Assembly: GCF_000516985.1 (NCBI RefSeq)
Contig: NW_006917093.1
Coordinates: forward strand, 6,047,013-6,111,012
Reading direction: 5' to 3'
DNA: 64,000 bases
Source of the DNA: Pestalotiopsis fici W106-1
Taxonomy: Eukaryota; Ascomycota; Sordariomycetes; Amphisphaeriales; Sporocadaceae
The translations under genes and the position numbers were made by a program. Positions 10,201-20,526 of this stretch are shown piece after piece (position 1 is the stretch's first letter; every line of letters begins with the position of its first letter). Below the pieces are notes generated by a model. That model was not told the origin of the DNA. It worked only from the letters and a program-made list of their open reading frames with translations, and did no database searches.

Positions 10201-12141
10201 ATGGAACCAGACGCAGCCCCGAAAGCCTTGCGACTAAATGGCGCCGATTTGTACGAGATTCAAGATCTCCCAGAAGCCATCAAGAAAAGACCGCCGAGTG
10301 TCTCCCTGGAGAAGCCGTCACTGTTCCAATTTCTTGTTTCATCCTCTGGCCACCACGGTGCTGCCGAGGTCTGTGTGACTCCCTCGAAGAGTCATGATCC
10401 CCGAAACCCATCCTTCAGCCCCACGCTCCGCATCATCTTGTGTTGCGCGCATGCTCCTTTGAAATCTATCATAACAGAATGCCAAAGAGTGTACGACTCT
10501 TGCATACGACCCATCCAGTGGACATTTCACGACGTCAAGTGAGGCAAATCTATACTTGCGAGGTTACAAGCTAATGGCAGTCTATAGACATTCTTGTGTG
10601 CAAGTAGATTCCGGGCTCGTCACGAAATGTGACGAAAGGGCCGAGATAGCCCTGGAAGAATTGGAAACGAGTTGCACCTTTTGGGCAGTCACAAATACGC
10701 TGAGATTCAGTAGGATCCGGCGATTGCCACCACAAGATATGATCAAGCTGGAGATGTTCCGAAACATACAGGATGATCGCTCGCTGGTGCTAGCGCATGA
10801 GGATGCCAAGGCCGCCATTAGCATTGCCCTGCGCTTGTTTGGTCAGGCCGCCGAGAATCTACAAGCTCGTGACTTGCTGCTTACTGCAGCGAGGCACGAG
10901 AACAAAGAAATGATGGAGTACTTATGGGACAAATCTAGCGAGAGCTGGGAAGCTTGGCTGTTGTATGCAAATTGTCGTCGTGTCCTCCAACCCACTGCCC
11001 AAAGACGGAAAAACTTTGATCGGGAGGATAGCAGAAAACTCGAGGAGAAAAAGAGGCACCAGCAGAACCAAGCTGCAAACTCAGTATCTACGCTGAACTC
11101 AACTGTCAACAATCTCTGCCAAGTAGCGACTTCACTCACGCCCGGCTGTTTCTGTGGTCTCGGCATATATTCCTGGTTCCTCAGTAAGGCCGCCTCGTCA
11201 ACGTCGTCCGCTTGCCGCTGACTATCGCAGAAGTAGACGAGAGGCTGCGCGGGTGCGGCAGAAAGAATGAAGCCGATCGAAGACTGTTCAGCCAGTACAT
11301 GACTGCTGTACTTCGTGCCGCTTCTCTTCCCTACCCTTCCTATATGGCCCACATCCCAGCCGTGGTTGCCCTGCTTTGCAACGAGTCATGCGAGACCAAG
11401 TTTCCATATCAAGATGTTTGCAAGCTGCTTGGCTTAGATAACCTCGCTGGCCTAACGGTGAGCAGTATACAAGTGAATCAACCCTTGGAACAGCGGATGG
11501 CGCAGTTGCTCACTTCGACATGTCCATCTCATGGGCAGAAGGGGGTGTATCTCCCAGACCTAGCATCTTTGGACACGGAACTCCAGGATCTAAGCAAACT
11601 CCAATTCATTGGTTCTTTGAAGAGACGCATGGATATTGAGGGGACCAATGCTTATCAAATCCAGCTGCCCCTGCTTGATGACACGATACGGAGGATTGTG
11701 GACTTGACGGTGCGTCCCTACAATACGGCCGCGAGGCGCTGACTGACCAATCAGAGGGCACATGTCGGAGCTGAACTGAGAGAAGCAATCAAATGGAGGT
11801 CAAGAATAGTAGCTCATTCCGGCTATCTCTATCCCGGTCCAGAAACCTGGAAGACTGTCGTCGTCCCACTGATCATCCCTCGACCCAACCTAGACCTTCA
11901 TATGAGATACATGAGAGGAAAGGAGCAGCAAGAACTGCTATCGACGCATTGGCGACAACCATCCATAATTGATGGAGACATCAGCTTCGGTGTCAACGGC
12001 TCAACAATTGTCTCCATCTTGATCTCATATTATCGAAAAGCGCAGTTTGAGTGGCTTGACGCTGGAAAACAAGGCGCCCAGAATTCAGAATGGTCCGTGA
12101 TCACGCCTGGTTTCTGGCAAGGTCTGATGAAGGGGCAGTAG
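10201..12141 (+). CDS. Hypothetical protein, four exons
   Basis: Exons 10201-10538, 10588-11183, 11231-11709 and 11755-12141, all joined in phase; introns are 45-49 nt with clear CTAAT/CTGAC branch sites. The product is 599 residues. The middle (about residues 200-270) is helical, with a lysine/arginine-rich segment ending in a HQQNQAAN run. A hydrophobic patch around residues 295-312 could be a membrane or buried segment. The last exon has a compact beta-like region (VVVPLIIPRPNLDL). No family recognised. It ends 41 bases inside the 3' part of the small minus-strand frame at 12101. Confidence 0.7.
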
Positions 12142-12508
12142 AATCTGCAGCGCTCGAGCGCGGCTGAACATCTCCCCACGGTCCCTGTTCAGGTGGTCCG
12201 TCTTTTCCAAGATTACCAGACTCATGTAGTTCATCGGATCCGCTGGGGGTCGTTGTGTTAAAGCTCCCTTGCGGGCCACCTTGAGGAGGACCGTCGTCGC
12301 CCAGATTTCCGGACTCTGGGCTGCTGCTGCCAGACATGTGCATGTATTCAGTCTGAAGAGAGTGATTAGATATGGCTTGGTGGATTTCTTTACACAATTT
12401 GTGGGATAATGTCAATGAAGTTCTCAGAAAGCTCTTTATGAATAGAGTCCATAATACCAGGAACGACAAGGCGACAGGCAACCTCAGGCTGCGTCTGGCA
12501 CATTCCAA
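12101..12508 (-). CDS. Possible small Gly/Pro-rich protein with internal repeat
   Basis: Open frame of 135 codons with no ATG at its 5' end (the first triplet is TTG), so a 5' exon may be missing. Residues about 10-26 are hydrophobic (signal-anchor-like). The second half carries two similar units, ESGNLGDDGPPQGGPQG and ESGNLGKDGPPEQGPWG, and this protein-level repeat is the main evidence of coding. It overlaps the 3' end of the plus-strand gene at 10201 tail to tail. The call is tentative. Confidence 0.35.
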   Translation of the reverse strand: MECARRSLRLPVALSFLVLWTLFIKSFLRTSLTLSHKLCKEIHQAISNHSLQTEYMHMSGSSSPESGNLGDDGPPQGGPQGSFNTTTPSGSDELHESGNLGKDGPPEQGPWGDVQPRSSAADSTAPSSDLARNQA

Positions 12509-12944
12509 CGCTTATTATGTGTTCAAGCATGCCAACAGTATCCTACAAGCTCTACCTTCTTCATTGGAAGCTCTATATCCTTTAATCAGGGAACCTATTC
12601 CATGTCTTGTACCGACCTAAACAAGCTTAGAGGCAGCTCCTTCTGCAGCAGGCTGTCCACCCACTCAGATCCGCGAGGGGTGAATGCATAGAGTCGAATT
12701 TCTTCTTCTGAGCAATGCACCCCAGCTGCAGCGAGTAATTATTTAAGGTATACGCGCCAGGCATGTATGTGGCCCCATATACTACCCTAGCCAACCAGCA
12801 GCAGGGATGAAGTATTGCTCGACCCGACAGACGTACGGCACCTGGGGGTGATCATCGACTATATATGATTTCGTCAATTCCTGGGTCGAGTAAAAGCGTC
12901 TATTTCACAGTATATTCCACCTGAAATCCCAACTGCCTGCTCAA
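12509..12944. other. Intergenic; promoter of the 12945 gene
   Basis: No gene seen. The last 60 bases before 12945 are pyrimidine-rich, as expected of a leader. Confidence 0.4.
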
Positions 12945-13625
12945 ATGGTTGCTTACACAAGAGAGCAAGTAGACTTTGTTAAATACCATTACAATGATAA
13001 GGAGTGTGAGAGATCGATTGTGGTGGAAAAATTCAAACTCCAATTCCCTGATTTCGGAAATATAAACGCGAAAAGCCTATACTCCATGATTCATCGCCAG
13101 CACTACCCTTGCCTAGATTCCACCGGGTCCATCGCATTTCGGCTGGATGGACATATGAAATCTGGGAACAAGCCATGTTCTGTAGTCGACACAGATCCAC
13201 GTCGAGCATTGGAATACACTTGGGTCTCCGAAAAGGATAAGGAGGAAGCTCGAAAGCTACGTCCGTATTCGCTGCGATATATCTTGCGCAAAATACTAAT
13301 ACGTTCCACAGTATTACCAAGACAAGAAGAGCAAGCAGAGCCTCGTCGCTTGGCTGAGATACGTGGTCTATGGTCAGCACCAAAGTTTCCATATACATGT
13401 GCCTGTTGCCGTCTTGAGCCAGATGGACGAATTTCCACCATTCTTCAAACGACAGAGATCCATTGGCCGATCTGTTCAAAGAAAGCAGTAGAGCGGAGGG
13501 CAAAGAAGAGGGCCAATCGGTCAGAATCATCAGATCCACACGCTCGAGAGAGGCAGGAACCCAAACGCCCGACCTTACGGCCACTAATGACGGAAGAGAA
13601 AATGCGAGGCTTTTTGAGACTGTAG
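12945..13625 (+). CDS. Myb/SANT-like DNA-binding protein, fungal accessory family
   Basis: Single exon, 226 residues. The N-terminus (YTREQVDFVKYHYNDKE..., residues 4-50) matches the fungal Myb-like helix-turn-helix family. In that family a T(R/K)EQ.DF motif is followed by a second helix ending in a FP segment and then an S.(I/L)(H/Y)R.(H/Y)YP segment. A second conserved block (WVSEKDKEEARKLRP...LRYIL, residues about 92-118) is also typical. The C-terminus is highly basic (ERRAKKRANR), probably nuclear localisation or DNA contact. Such genes are common in accessory regions of Eurotiales. The family assignment is by recognition; the target is unknown. Confidence 0.6.
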   Translation: MVAYTREQVDFVKYHYNDKECERSIVVEKFKLQFPDFGNINAKSLYSMIHRQHYPCLDSTGSIAFRLDGHMKSGNKPCSVVDTDPRRALEYTWVSEKDKEEARKLRPYSLRYILRKILIRSTVLPRQEEQAEPRRLAEIRGLWSAPKFPYTCACCRLEPDGRISTILQTTEIHWPICSKKAVERRAKKRANRSESSDPHARERQEPKRPTLRPLMTEEKMRGFLRL

Positions 13626-14552
13626 GATAGAACAATATAGACGTGGGTACAACTCGGAACTTCACTAAGAGTAACCTCGAGTGGCTTCTGCATTTTCGAA
13701 TATAACTATTGACTCCTAGCGAAATTTACAGCCGCGCGATGAGATTCCTTTTTTCAACCAATACATCACAACACATATATGTATTTCTGTGGCATTCACC
13801 GGCGTGTCCCTATCGGACACACCACAGACTTGAGAGAGGCGTTTCTTTATGGGGTCCATAAATCAAGAGCATAATAGACAATGCCATAGTGTGACCAAAT
13901 GTTGGTGGTGCATATCGGTACCATTTCCGCAGATGGAAAAGACACCCGCCTCTATTTTTCAGTGAAGAGAAATTGCGTGCCATATCTGAATTGGAGCACA
14001 TGCATGAGCCGACATATAACACATATGTATCACACTCAGCCCGCTCGCCGCCGGACCGGGACTAGAACGATATGTACCATGCATACCCTGATGCGACGTG
14101 CGACTTGCAGCTGTGAAAGTAAAATCTGGTCCCTCCGTCTGCACAGCAACGTTCTCGAGAAAAGCAACCACATGTGCTAATTCGACCCAAACGCTCCCTG
14201 GTGCATAATTGTGCCGGCCTGCATTCGGCCGCTGGAGGGTGATATGATTGGGCTGGCATTATTACTGTGGCGGGTGATGCGCTTTGTTAATTATGGCTAT
14301 CGGTTTGTTTCGATCCCTGCCGCACGGCGCAGCGTGAAGCTCGGATGCATCAAACCTGCAGAAATACTTTGCCATAATCCTGGTCTTTGCGGACGCAGAA
14401 GATTTTCCTCTGGATTTGCTGCAAGATGTCACCCTTGTCGAGCGGGCGCGCGAGCAAAGAGAGTAGCATAAGAGCGGGGTGATGCCCGTCCAATTTCCAA
14501 CATTCTGTTCACCTCTTTCTTTTCGATTGAGACTGAACTCCAATTCATCTCG
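13626..14552. other. Intergenic, no supported gene
   Basis: About 930 bases with short frames only. The 156-codon minus-strand frame at 14429-14899 is a shadow of the Zn2Cys6 gene that starts at 14553. Confidence 0.5.
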
Positions 14553-15915
14553 ATGGAGTCTTCAATGCAGCCCCCGTTCTTGTACGGAACCAGTACTTGC
14601 ATCGCCAAGATAAAACACCCAAAAGCCCAGAAAGGCGGTTTCAAACACTCCGAGGTACACGCTTGCGATCCCTGCCGTAAGAACAAGAAAAAGGTACCCA
14701 ACTTGAACAGCGATCTGCCAGAAGCGAGCTGAATATCACCAGTGCGAATGGTTTCCGAACCCTTTAGTCCTCGTATGTAGGAAATGTGCAGAGCGCCCCA
14801 ACAACTTCCCGCCGTGCGAGATCCAGCCCAATCGCATTGAGCCGTTCCAAAAATGTAACTAGATACGTACACACCAGCATACTCATCAACTGCTGACAAG
14901 AAAACAGGGCAGGATACCGATTACGTCAAAGTGTTCAACGTCGACACCAAGTATGCGTCAAGCTGGCTAACTTTTGTGACTCATTATCCGGGATTGGCTG
15001 GCGTGGCATTGCTCCTGAGATGCTCACCCTTCCAAGCCACACACACCAATCAAATACGACTGGTCACCAAAGACGCGCACGGCTGGCACTACAAAGAAAC
15101 ACCTGCGCATTGCCTGGAATCAGACAAAGTGGACATCCAACAGTATATCAATACATGCGCCGCAGTCGAGTTGATGGAGGGTATGCAAAGAAACAATCCA
15201 ATAGGGGTGATGTTCCGAATGGCCGCTGCATACCGCCATAATCCAATCGTGCAATGCTGCCTACACTTGTACACATCCCTGAAGCTAATGCTGCGGCCTG
15301 TCCTTCTTTGCGACGGCCACGACACGGAAATGTCAGGGTTCAGAGACGAGGTGGGGGTGCCAGCGCCACGTATGGTAAAGAGCCAGCTAGGTCACTTGCT
15401 GGAGATGAACATCATGGATCTCGACCGGATATTACGACGATATTGTCAGGGGCAGCTTCCTGGAAACGATCCCGTAACCATTTTGGTATACTTCTTCCTA
15501 CTGCACGTGCGAGAGCTAGACGCAGCACGCAATATCTACTGGGCCCGTTACGTCGATGTTGTAAGTGGTGAATTTACCATTAAAAGAGCCCACTCGCTAA
15601 ACTCATGGACAGGGCAGGTGCTGGCAGCATCCAAAACGAGCGCCGTACCTGCTCGAAGAAGTGACTGCCTCCTGTAAGGAGGTATTGTCGGAATTGAGAA
15701 ATCAGGTTGGATTGAACCCTGCCAATTGGCCCAATTGTGGCACTGATGAGAAGGCCACTCTGTGGTTGAGGCAATTGCGAGAAGCCTTCATTCAACACCA
15801 ATGGATTCCAGAACCAGTGGCAATGGCATACCAGGATGGCAACCCGTTCTCATTAGAATTCACAATCAGTTCCAGGATGTTTACCATTGCGTACGATGAC
15901 TTTACTATAGAATAG
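14553..15915 (+). CDS. Zn2Cys6 transcription factor
   Basis: Exons 14553-14693, 14743-14854, 14908-15560 and 15613-15915; 402 residues. The first intron splits the zinc cluster just before its third cysteine. Once spliced, the motif is complete: ACDPCRKNKKK-C, ten residues, CRKC, nine residues, C (CX2CX6CX10CX2CX9C, residues about 38-72). The long loop between cysteines 3 and 4 is unusual. The remaining 330 residues are helical and hydrophobic in patches, like the regulatory half of this class, without a clear MHR signature. It is expected to be nuclear and DNA-binding. It ends 8 bases from the stop of the convergent HD gene at 15924. Confidence 0.85.
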
Positions 15916-15923
15916 ATAGTGGT

Positions 15924-17263
15924 CTATGCAGAATGAGAGACTCCCATCAGTGTTTGGACCGTTGACTTGACAGAGTCCCACGTCTCCTGCTGCGTATCTC
16001 CATGCTGGATCTGTGATAGTGTCAGCTTTACCCGAATAGCATTAACAAATAGCTTACCTGTCGGAAATGGCGGGTGTCTCTAATAACGGAGCGGTCTCCG
16101 GCGTCGTTCATTTGACCTTCCCAACGGCCGCACTGAGTCGTGCCGACGATGTGAAGGAAGTAGTATGGCTTGCGAGGCTGCTAGAGTAAGAGCCGATTGT
16201 CAAACTCGGGCAAATGCTCACATACCTGTTTATGCGACAGTAACAACTGCTCGCTGAACCCTTCTACCAGGACCCATCGATCATCCGCCTGGTTATCGAG
16301 GGTCTCTTCCAGCAGTTTGAGTGAAAGTTGGGCAGGCACATCCATTTGTTCCTCCAATGTCTCCCAAATGTAACTCGACAATGCATCAGAATGACACTCA
16401 GATCTGGTGCGCAGGATTTCGTGCAGAGAGAGATGTTGCATTCCGAACTCGTCTCTCAAACGATCGCACGATGCAGCGACGATTGACTGGTCACCTGTAG
16501 AAGTGAGTTATGGGTGAGCATGATAGAACGGATTTCACTTACCAGTGACGAAGAGTACATTGTGATGCTTCTTTCGCTCGTTCTCGCATGTTCTCCTCTG
16601 TAGCATATCAAGCACGAGCTTGCCTTCGGCCGAGCTAATCTTGGAGCTGAGCCCCTTGAACTCCTCGAAGCGGTCAGGCATTTCTGATGAGCTGTCGTAC
16701 TCTTGAGCCTGCAGAATGCATTCAAGCTTGTCCATCTCTTTGACGAATCGGCCTTCGGCTGTCTTTCCATGTTCATAGTCATCCCAGGCGTCGAAGACCT
16801 CTCTGGCTAGATCTTCACTCAATAAAGAACATAAATACTTGAACGCGTTCGCCTCGAGCTTGTGTTTCTGGTCTAATCAATCTGTTAGAGATTGGGGGCT
16901 TGTAATACAATGCATTCTTACCTTTGGCGACACCAGCATAAGTGGGAATGTCTCCGATTACAGATTCAGCCAAGTCATGGCAGATACCTATAAGAAGGCA
17001 TCGTGACCGGTTCAGGTCACTCTGCGTTCTGATCAGCCACAGTCAGCACACATCGGTCATGTACCTACGGGCGCCAGGAGCATGCTGAGCCATGCCACAC
17101 CAAAGGAGTGACTGGCAACGCTCTCAGGATGCTGAATCATTCTGAGCCATCCCGTACGCGGAACGTCTTTCAGAGCCAGAATTGACTGGAAAAACCAGAG
17201 CGAAGTCACTTTTTTGTCCATAGCCGAGTCCTTGAAGTTGTGTATCATGTAATTATCTACCAT
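15924..17263 (-). CDS. HD-domain phosphohydrolase fused to a P-loop-less adenylate-kinase-like domain
   Basis: Six exons: 17263-17069, 17021-16922, 16872-16543, 16494-16226, 16180-16058 and 16010-15924, all in phase; 367 residues. Residues 20-170 are an HDDC2/YfbR-type HD domain. It has ESVASHSFG, then CHDLAES(V)IGDIP, then RFVKEMDKLE, which supply the H...HD...D metal set. These enzymes dephosphorylate 5'-deoxynucleotides. From residue about 205 (NVLFVTGDQS) the sequence follows a nucleotide monophosphate kinase: beta strand, then HLSLHEILR where HLS.GDLLR is usual, then VLVEGFSEQ where the DGFPR motif is usual. The Walker A GxxxxGK(S/T) is replaced by GDQSIVAAS, so kinase activity is unlikely. 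It is divergently paired with the HD gene at 17412. Confidence 0.8.
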
Positions 17264-17411
17264 CAGTGACGACTTGGAAGTTTCCTCCCAACCCCGCGCC
17301 AGGGTGTTGAAAGCGGGGTTCCCTTTCGGTGCCCTTTTTTTCGTACAGAAGACTCCAATCGCCCACACCTTTGAACCTGACACTGAATCTACCATCCATG
17401 CCATCTTCAGA
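17264..17411. promoter_or_regulatory. Bidirectional promoter between two HD genes
   Basis: Only 148 bases separate the two ATGs (17263 minus, 17412 plus). The stretch must supply both 5' ends, which suggests shared regulation of the two HD-domain genes. Confidence 0.5.
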
Positions 17412-18145
17412 ATGTCCGTCAATAACGGCCCCGAACAGCCTTGGAGCGTTGCAGGTGCGCTGCAACAACTTGGAATTACACCCGAGGAAAAAGCCAATGA
17501 CTTCCTGCCCTTTTGGCATATTCTTGAACGACTCAAAACAACTAAACGTACGGGCTGGAAGCGCCATGGTATCAAGGAGTAAGAATACGTCTTCGTCTTG
17601 TGGTAGCTGGCGGAGCTAACGATTACAGCGGGGAATCTATTGCTGATCATTCATGGCGGATGGCCATGATTGCCATGTTCGCGGCTCCCGCCAATCTCGA
17701 CAAACTCAAGTGCATCCAGATGTGTCTCGTCCATGACATTGCTGAGTCTGTCGTCGGCGACATCACGCCTGCCGACAATATCTCGAAAGAAGAGAAGCAA
17801 GGTCGCGAACGTGAAACGGTGGATTGGATGGCCCAGGCATTGCTGTGCAAAGCTGGAGATGGGCGCCAGGGCGAGGAACTTCGTGGTATATGGGAAGAGT
17901 TCGAACAAGGAGACACTGCCGAGAGTCGTTTTGTCCAAGATATTGACAAAATCGAGCTCCTCTTGCAGATGGTCGAATATGAGGGCCGAAGTGCTCAAGA
18001 TCTAAGCCAGTTTGCATACGTGGCACAGAAGCTTTCAGACAATATGAAGCCATTGGGCGAAAAAATCTTGGACGAAAGACAAGATGTACTACCTGCGCCT
18101 GAAGAACCGGGAATGAAAGAGATGCAAGACAGATACTACTCATAG
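17412..18145 (+). CDS. HD-domain 5'-deoxynucleotidase, HDDC2/YGK1-like
   Basis: Exons 17412-17578 and 17629-18145; the intron has a GTAAGA donor, a GCTAAC branch and a TTACAG acceptor. The product is 227 residues, the usual size for the family. The motif set is intact: RTGWKRHGIKDGESIADHSWR, cut here by the intron after KD, then LVHDIAESVVGDITPAD, then RFVQDIDKIELLLQ, giving the metal-binding H, HD and D. Predicted cytosolic, hydrolysing deoxynucleoside 5'-monophosphates. It is divergent from, and paralogous to, the HD half of the 15924 gene. The usual start was chosen because the frame upstream does not resemble the family. Confidence 0.9.
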
Positions 18146-18892
18146 TAACGGCGATTTGGTAGTCTATAATACTAGCCTTACAAGGAGGCTATTCGAAGCT
18201 TCGGTCGCTTCTAGCGGGAACTGCACTGCTCCACTCACAGGTACCAGCTCGTCCACTCTGCTTTTCCCAATTCAATCTGATGTGCATTCGTATGAAACTT
18301 CCATGCCAACTCTATCGCATAAGCAAGACCAGCTGAAAATCATATTAATGTCACGTTATGCAACTGTCTTCAAGCGGAGGAAAGAATGGTCTTGAAAGAA
18401 TACATAGGCCGTCTCCATGCACTTACGGCAACCGCTGCCCTGTAGCGCCCATCTCCGCATAGGTCGACTCGTTTAGTTCCCGCTTAATAGGATCGAGTGC
18501 GGAGTAAAGTACTTTCGCTCCCCTGGCAGCCGCTGAATGTACATTGTACACTATTGTGTATTACGTTCCTAGAAAATGCCGCGTAACTGTTCCGGGCATG
18601 CAGAGCATGCAGGGGTGGTCTCGATCTCATCGTCCCACTTTTTTATGGTAAATTTTTTTTTTGGCAGTTGAAGTATAGGTACCAAAACAAGACTATACTT
18701 TGGAGCACAAAAGCAATAAAATGTCGGCTGTAATGAAGTAGGATCAATATGTTGGGTGCTGAGTTACGGAGCTGCTGTGTGCAAAGCCCACGAAGTACTT
18801 AGAAGCGTCTTAATCCGCGATAATGTGACCAGAGTAAGCTGTCCACTTATGCCCTGCTCCAGCCAATATAGTCAACAATATCGTTTGAGACC
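18146..18892. other. Intergenic, no supported gene
   Basis: About 750 bases with short frames only. A poly-T run near 18651-18662 is the only simple sequence. Confidence 0.45.
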
Positions 18893-20281
18893 ATGATGGC
18901 TTCATTGTTGCATTCCGATAATCATTCGAGTATCTTCGACGTATCCAACATTGACATTGCATCCCACGACGACCAGAACAACAATCATGGCCAGGACTCC
19001 TTACACCATTCTGGTGATCAATTCGATGATCATTCCGAGGATGATTCGAGTATCTTCGACGCATCCAACATTGACTCAAATGTCTACCACGATGAGTCAG
19101 ATACCGACCTAGACAGCATTGCATCCCACGATGACCAGAACAATAATCATGGCAATAATGCCATCATCGACGAAGCCAACAATGACCCAGATACCGACCT
19201 AGACAGCATTGCATCCCATGATGTACAACGGCCCTTGACGTCTTCCAGACTTCCTCCACCTCCACCTCCACCTCCACCGCCATCACCGGCTGCTTCGGTT
19301 CGTGGCGATTGTGATCTTAAGCCTCCTCAATTGACTGCTAATTAATTTTGATATTAGCCAGTTGTTGTGTTCCAGGGTAAGTGCCTCAATGAAATAGTTT
19401 AATGAATTATACAACTCATCCTACCAAGATATCCAACACGACGCAATAGCCCAAAAGATGAACAATGGCCTGTTTGCATCACCCATAACAGATCCTGAGC
19501 ATATTCTCCATCTAGGTCCCTGGCGTACGAAGTGGGTGTTAAAAGCAGGTAGAGTCTCTCAAGCCATCATCATAGATCCAGCTAATCAAGTCACTTAGTC
19601 AACCGTCTACAGACTTCTCAAGTCACCACGCTTCAACCGGAGATCAGGTCCGATATCACTCGACGACAACACTGCTATACACATCGGAGAATCGAGTTCT
19701 ACCAGCATGATTTTGACCACATGTATGAGCAAGGAGAAACGTACGATTTGATCTTCATGAGAGAGACATTGGAAGTGAAGACAGAGGTTGCGGCCGCCGC
19801 AATTATTCAGAAAGCTGCCAGGTATGTATACTTGCCATCACCAATGTTGCAAAGACTGAGATGGGCAGACTATTGAAGCCTGGTGGCTATTTTGAAGTAC
19901 AAACGTTCGTGCGCTACTTCGAACGTTGCAAAGTCGGCAATGCCAGCGACCTCGTTGGAGATGTATTCGAGCGCGCCAAGGAACTTGGACAAGCTATAAT
20001 CAGCACGACGCCCTGGAAAAGCTTGATGGAAGATGCGGGGCTCGAGACGCAGCAATGCATATTGAGCTCATCCACATTCACTGACGATTTTGCTGCTTTC
20101 CTCCCGGAGTACCTCGATGGTCATCTTCCCGATCTGGCTCCCATGGCAGCGGAAGCTCTCAAATGCCCAGGAATGGAGAACTCTATAAGACTGTAAGTTC
20201 ATCCCCAGCGAGAATATTCTCAGCTCATCTGTGAGGAATAGGCAAGTTATTTGTGGTCGGAAGCCTGTCGAGACATCTTGA
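18893..20281 (+). CDS. LaeA-like methyltransferase lacking SAM motif I
   Basis: Proposed exons: 18893-19297, 19358-19376, 19429-19548, 19599-19821, 19869-20192 and 20242-20281 (376 residues). The N-terminus is an acidic disordered tail with repeats (SIASHDDQNNNHG twice) and a poly-proline run. Family hallmarks follow in order: D.QH near residue 140, a hydrophobic strand, an FYQHDFD strand-turn, YDLIFMR, LLKPGGYFEVQ, a W..LM..AGL segment, and a C-terminal VICGRKP like the YGRKP end of fungal LaeA-like enzymes. The glycine-rich GTGTG of motif I is missing; HLGPWRTKW stands in its place. It is probably inactive or altered in SAM binding. The first two introns use weaker signals. Confidence 0.65.
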
Positions 20282-20526
20282 GTGAGTACGTTTGCTGGGC
20301 AGATGATACGGCCCATGCTATTTATTTGAAGGATACCGGACATGCTGCGAGCAATACGAAGATAAGCAAGACTGACATCGGGAAGCTTCCCCATGGTTGA
20401 TTTTGGCTTCGAGGGAGTGCAGTGGATTCCTTTGTGGCTTTACAGCATTTTATATGTAGGCTAGATGCCAAAGACAGGTGCGCTGCCAGAATCAATCCCA
20501 TATGTAAGGCATGTGGCCAACTGAGG

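Noticed and set aside
13033..13665. 210-codon minus-strand frame opposite the Myb-like gene
   Set aside because: The plus-strand frame has the recognisable Myb-like and WVSEKDKEEAR blocks.
14429..14899. 156-codon minus-strand frame
   Set aside because: Overlaps the zinc cluster exons of the 14553 gene, whose splice sites and cysteine spacing are decisive.
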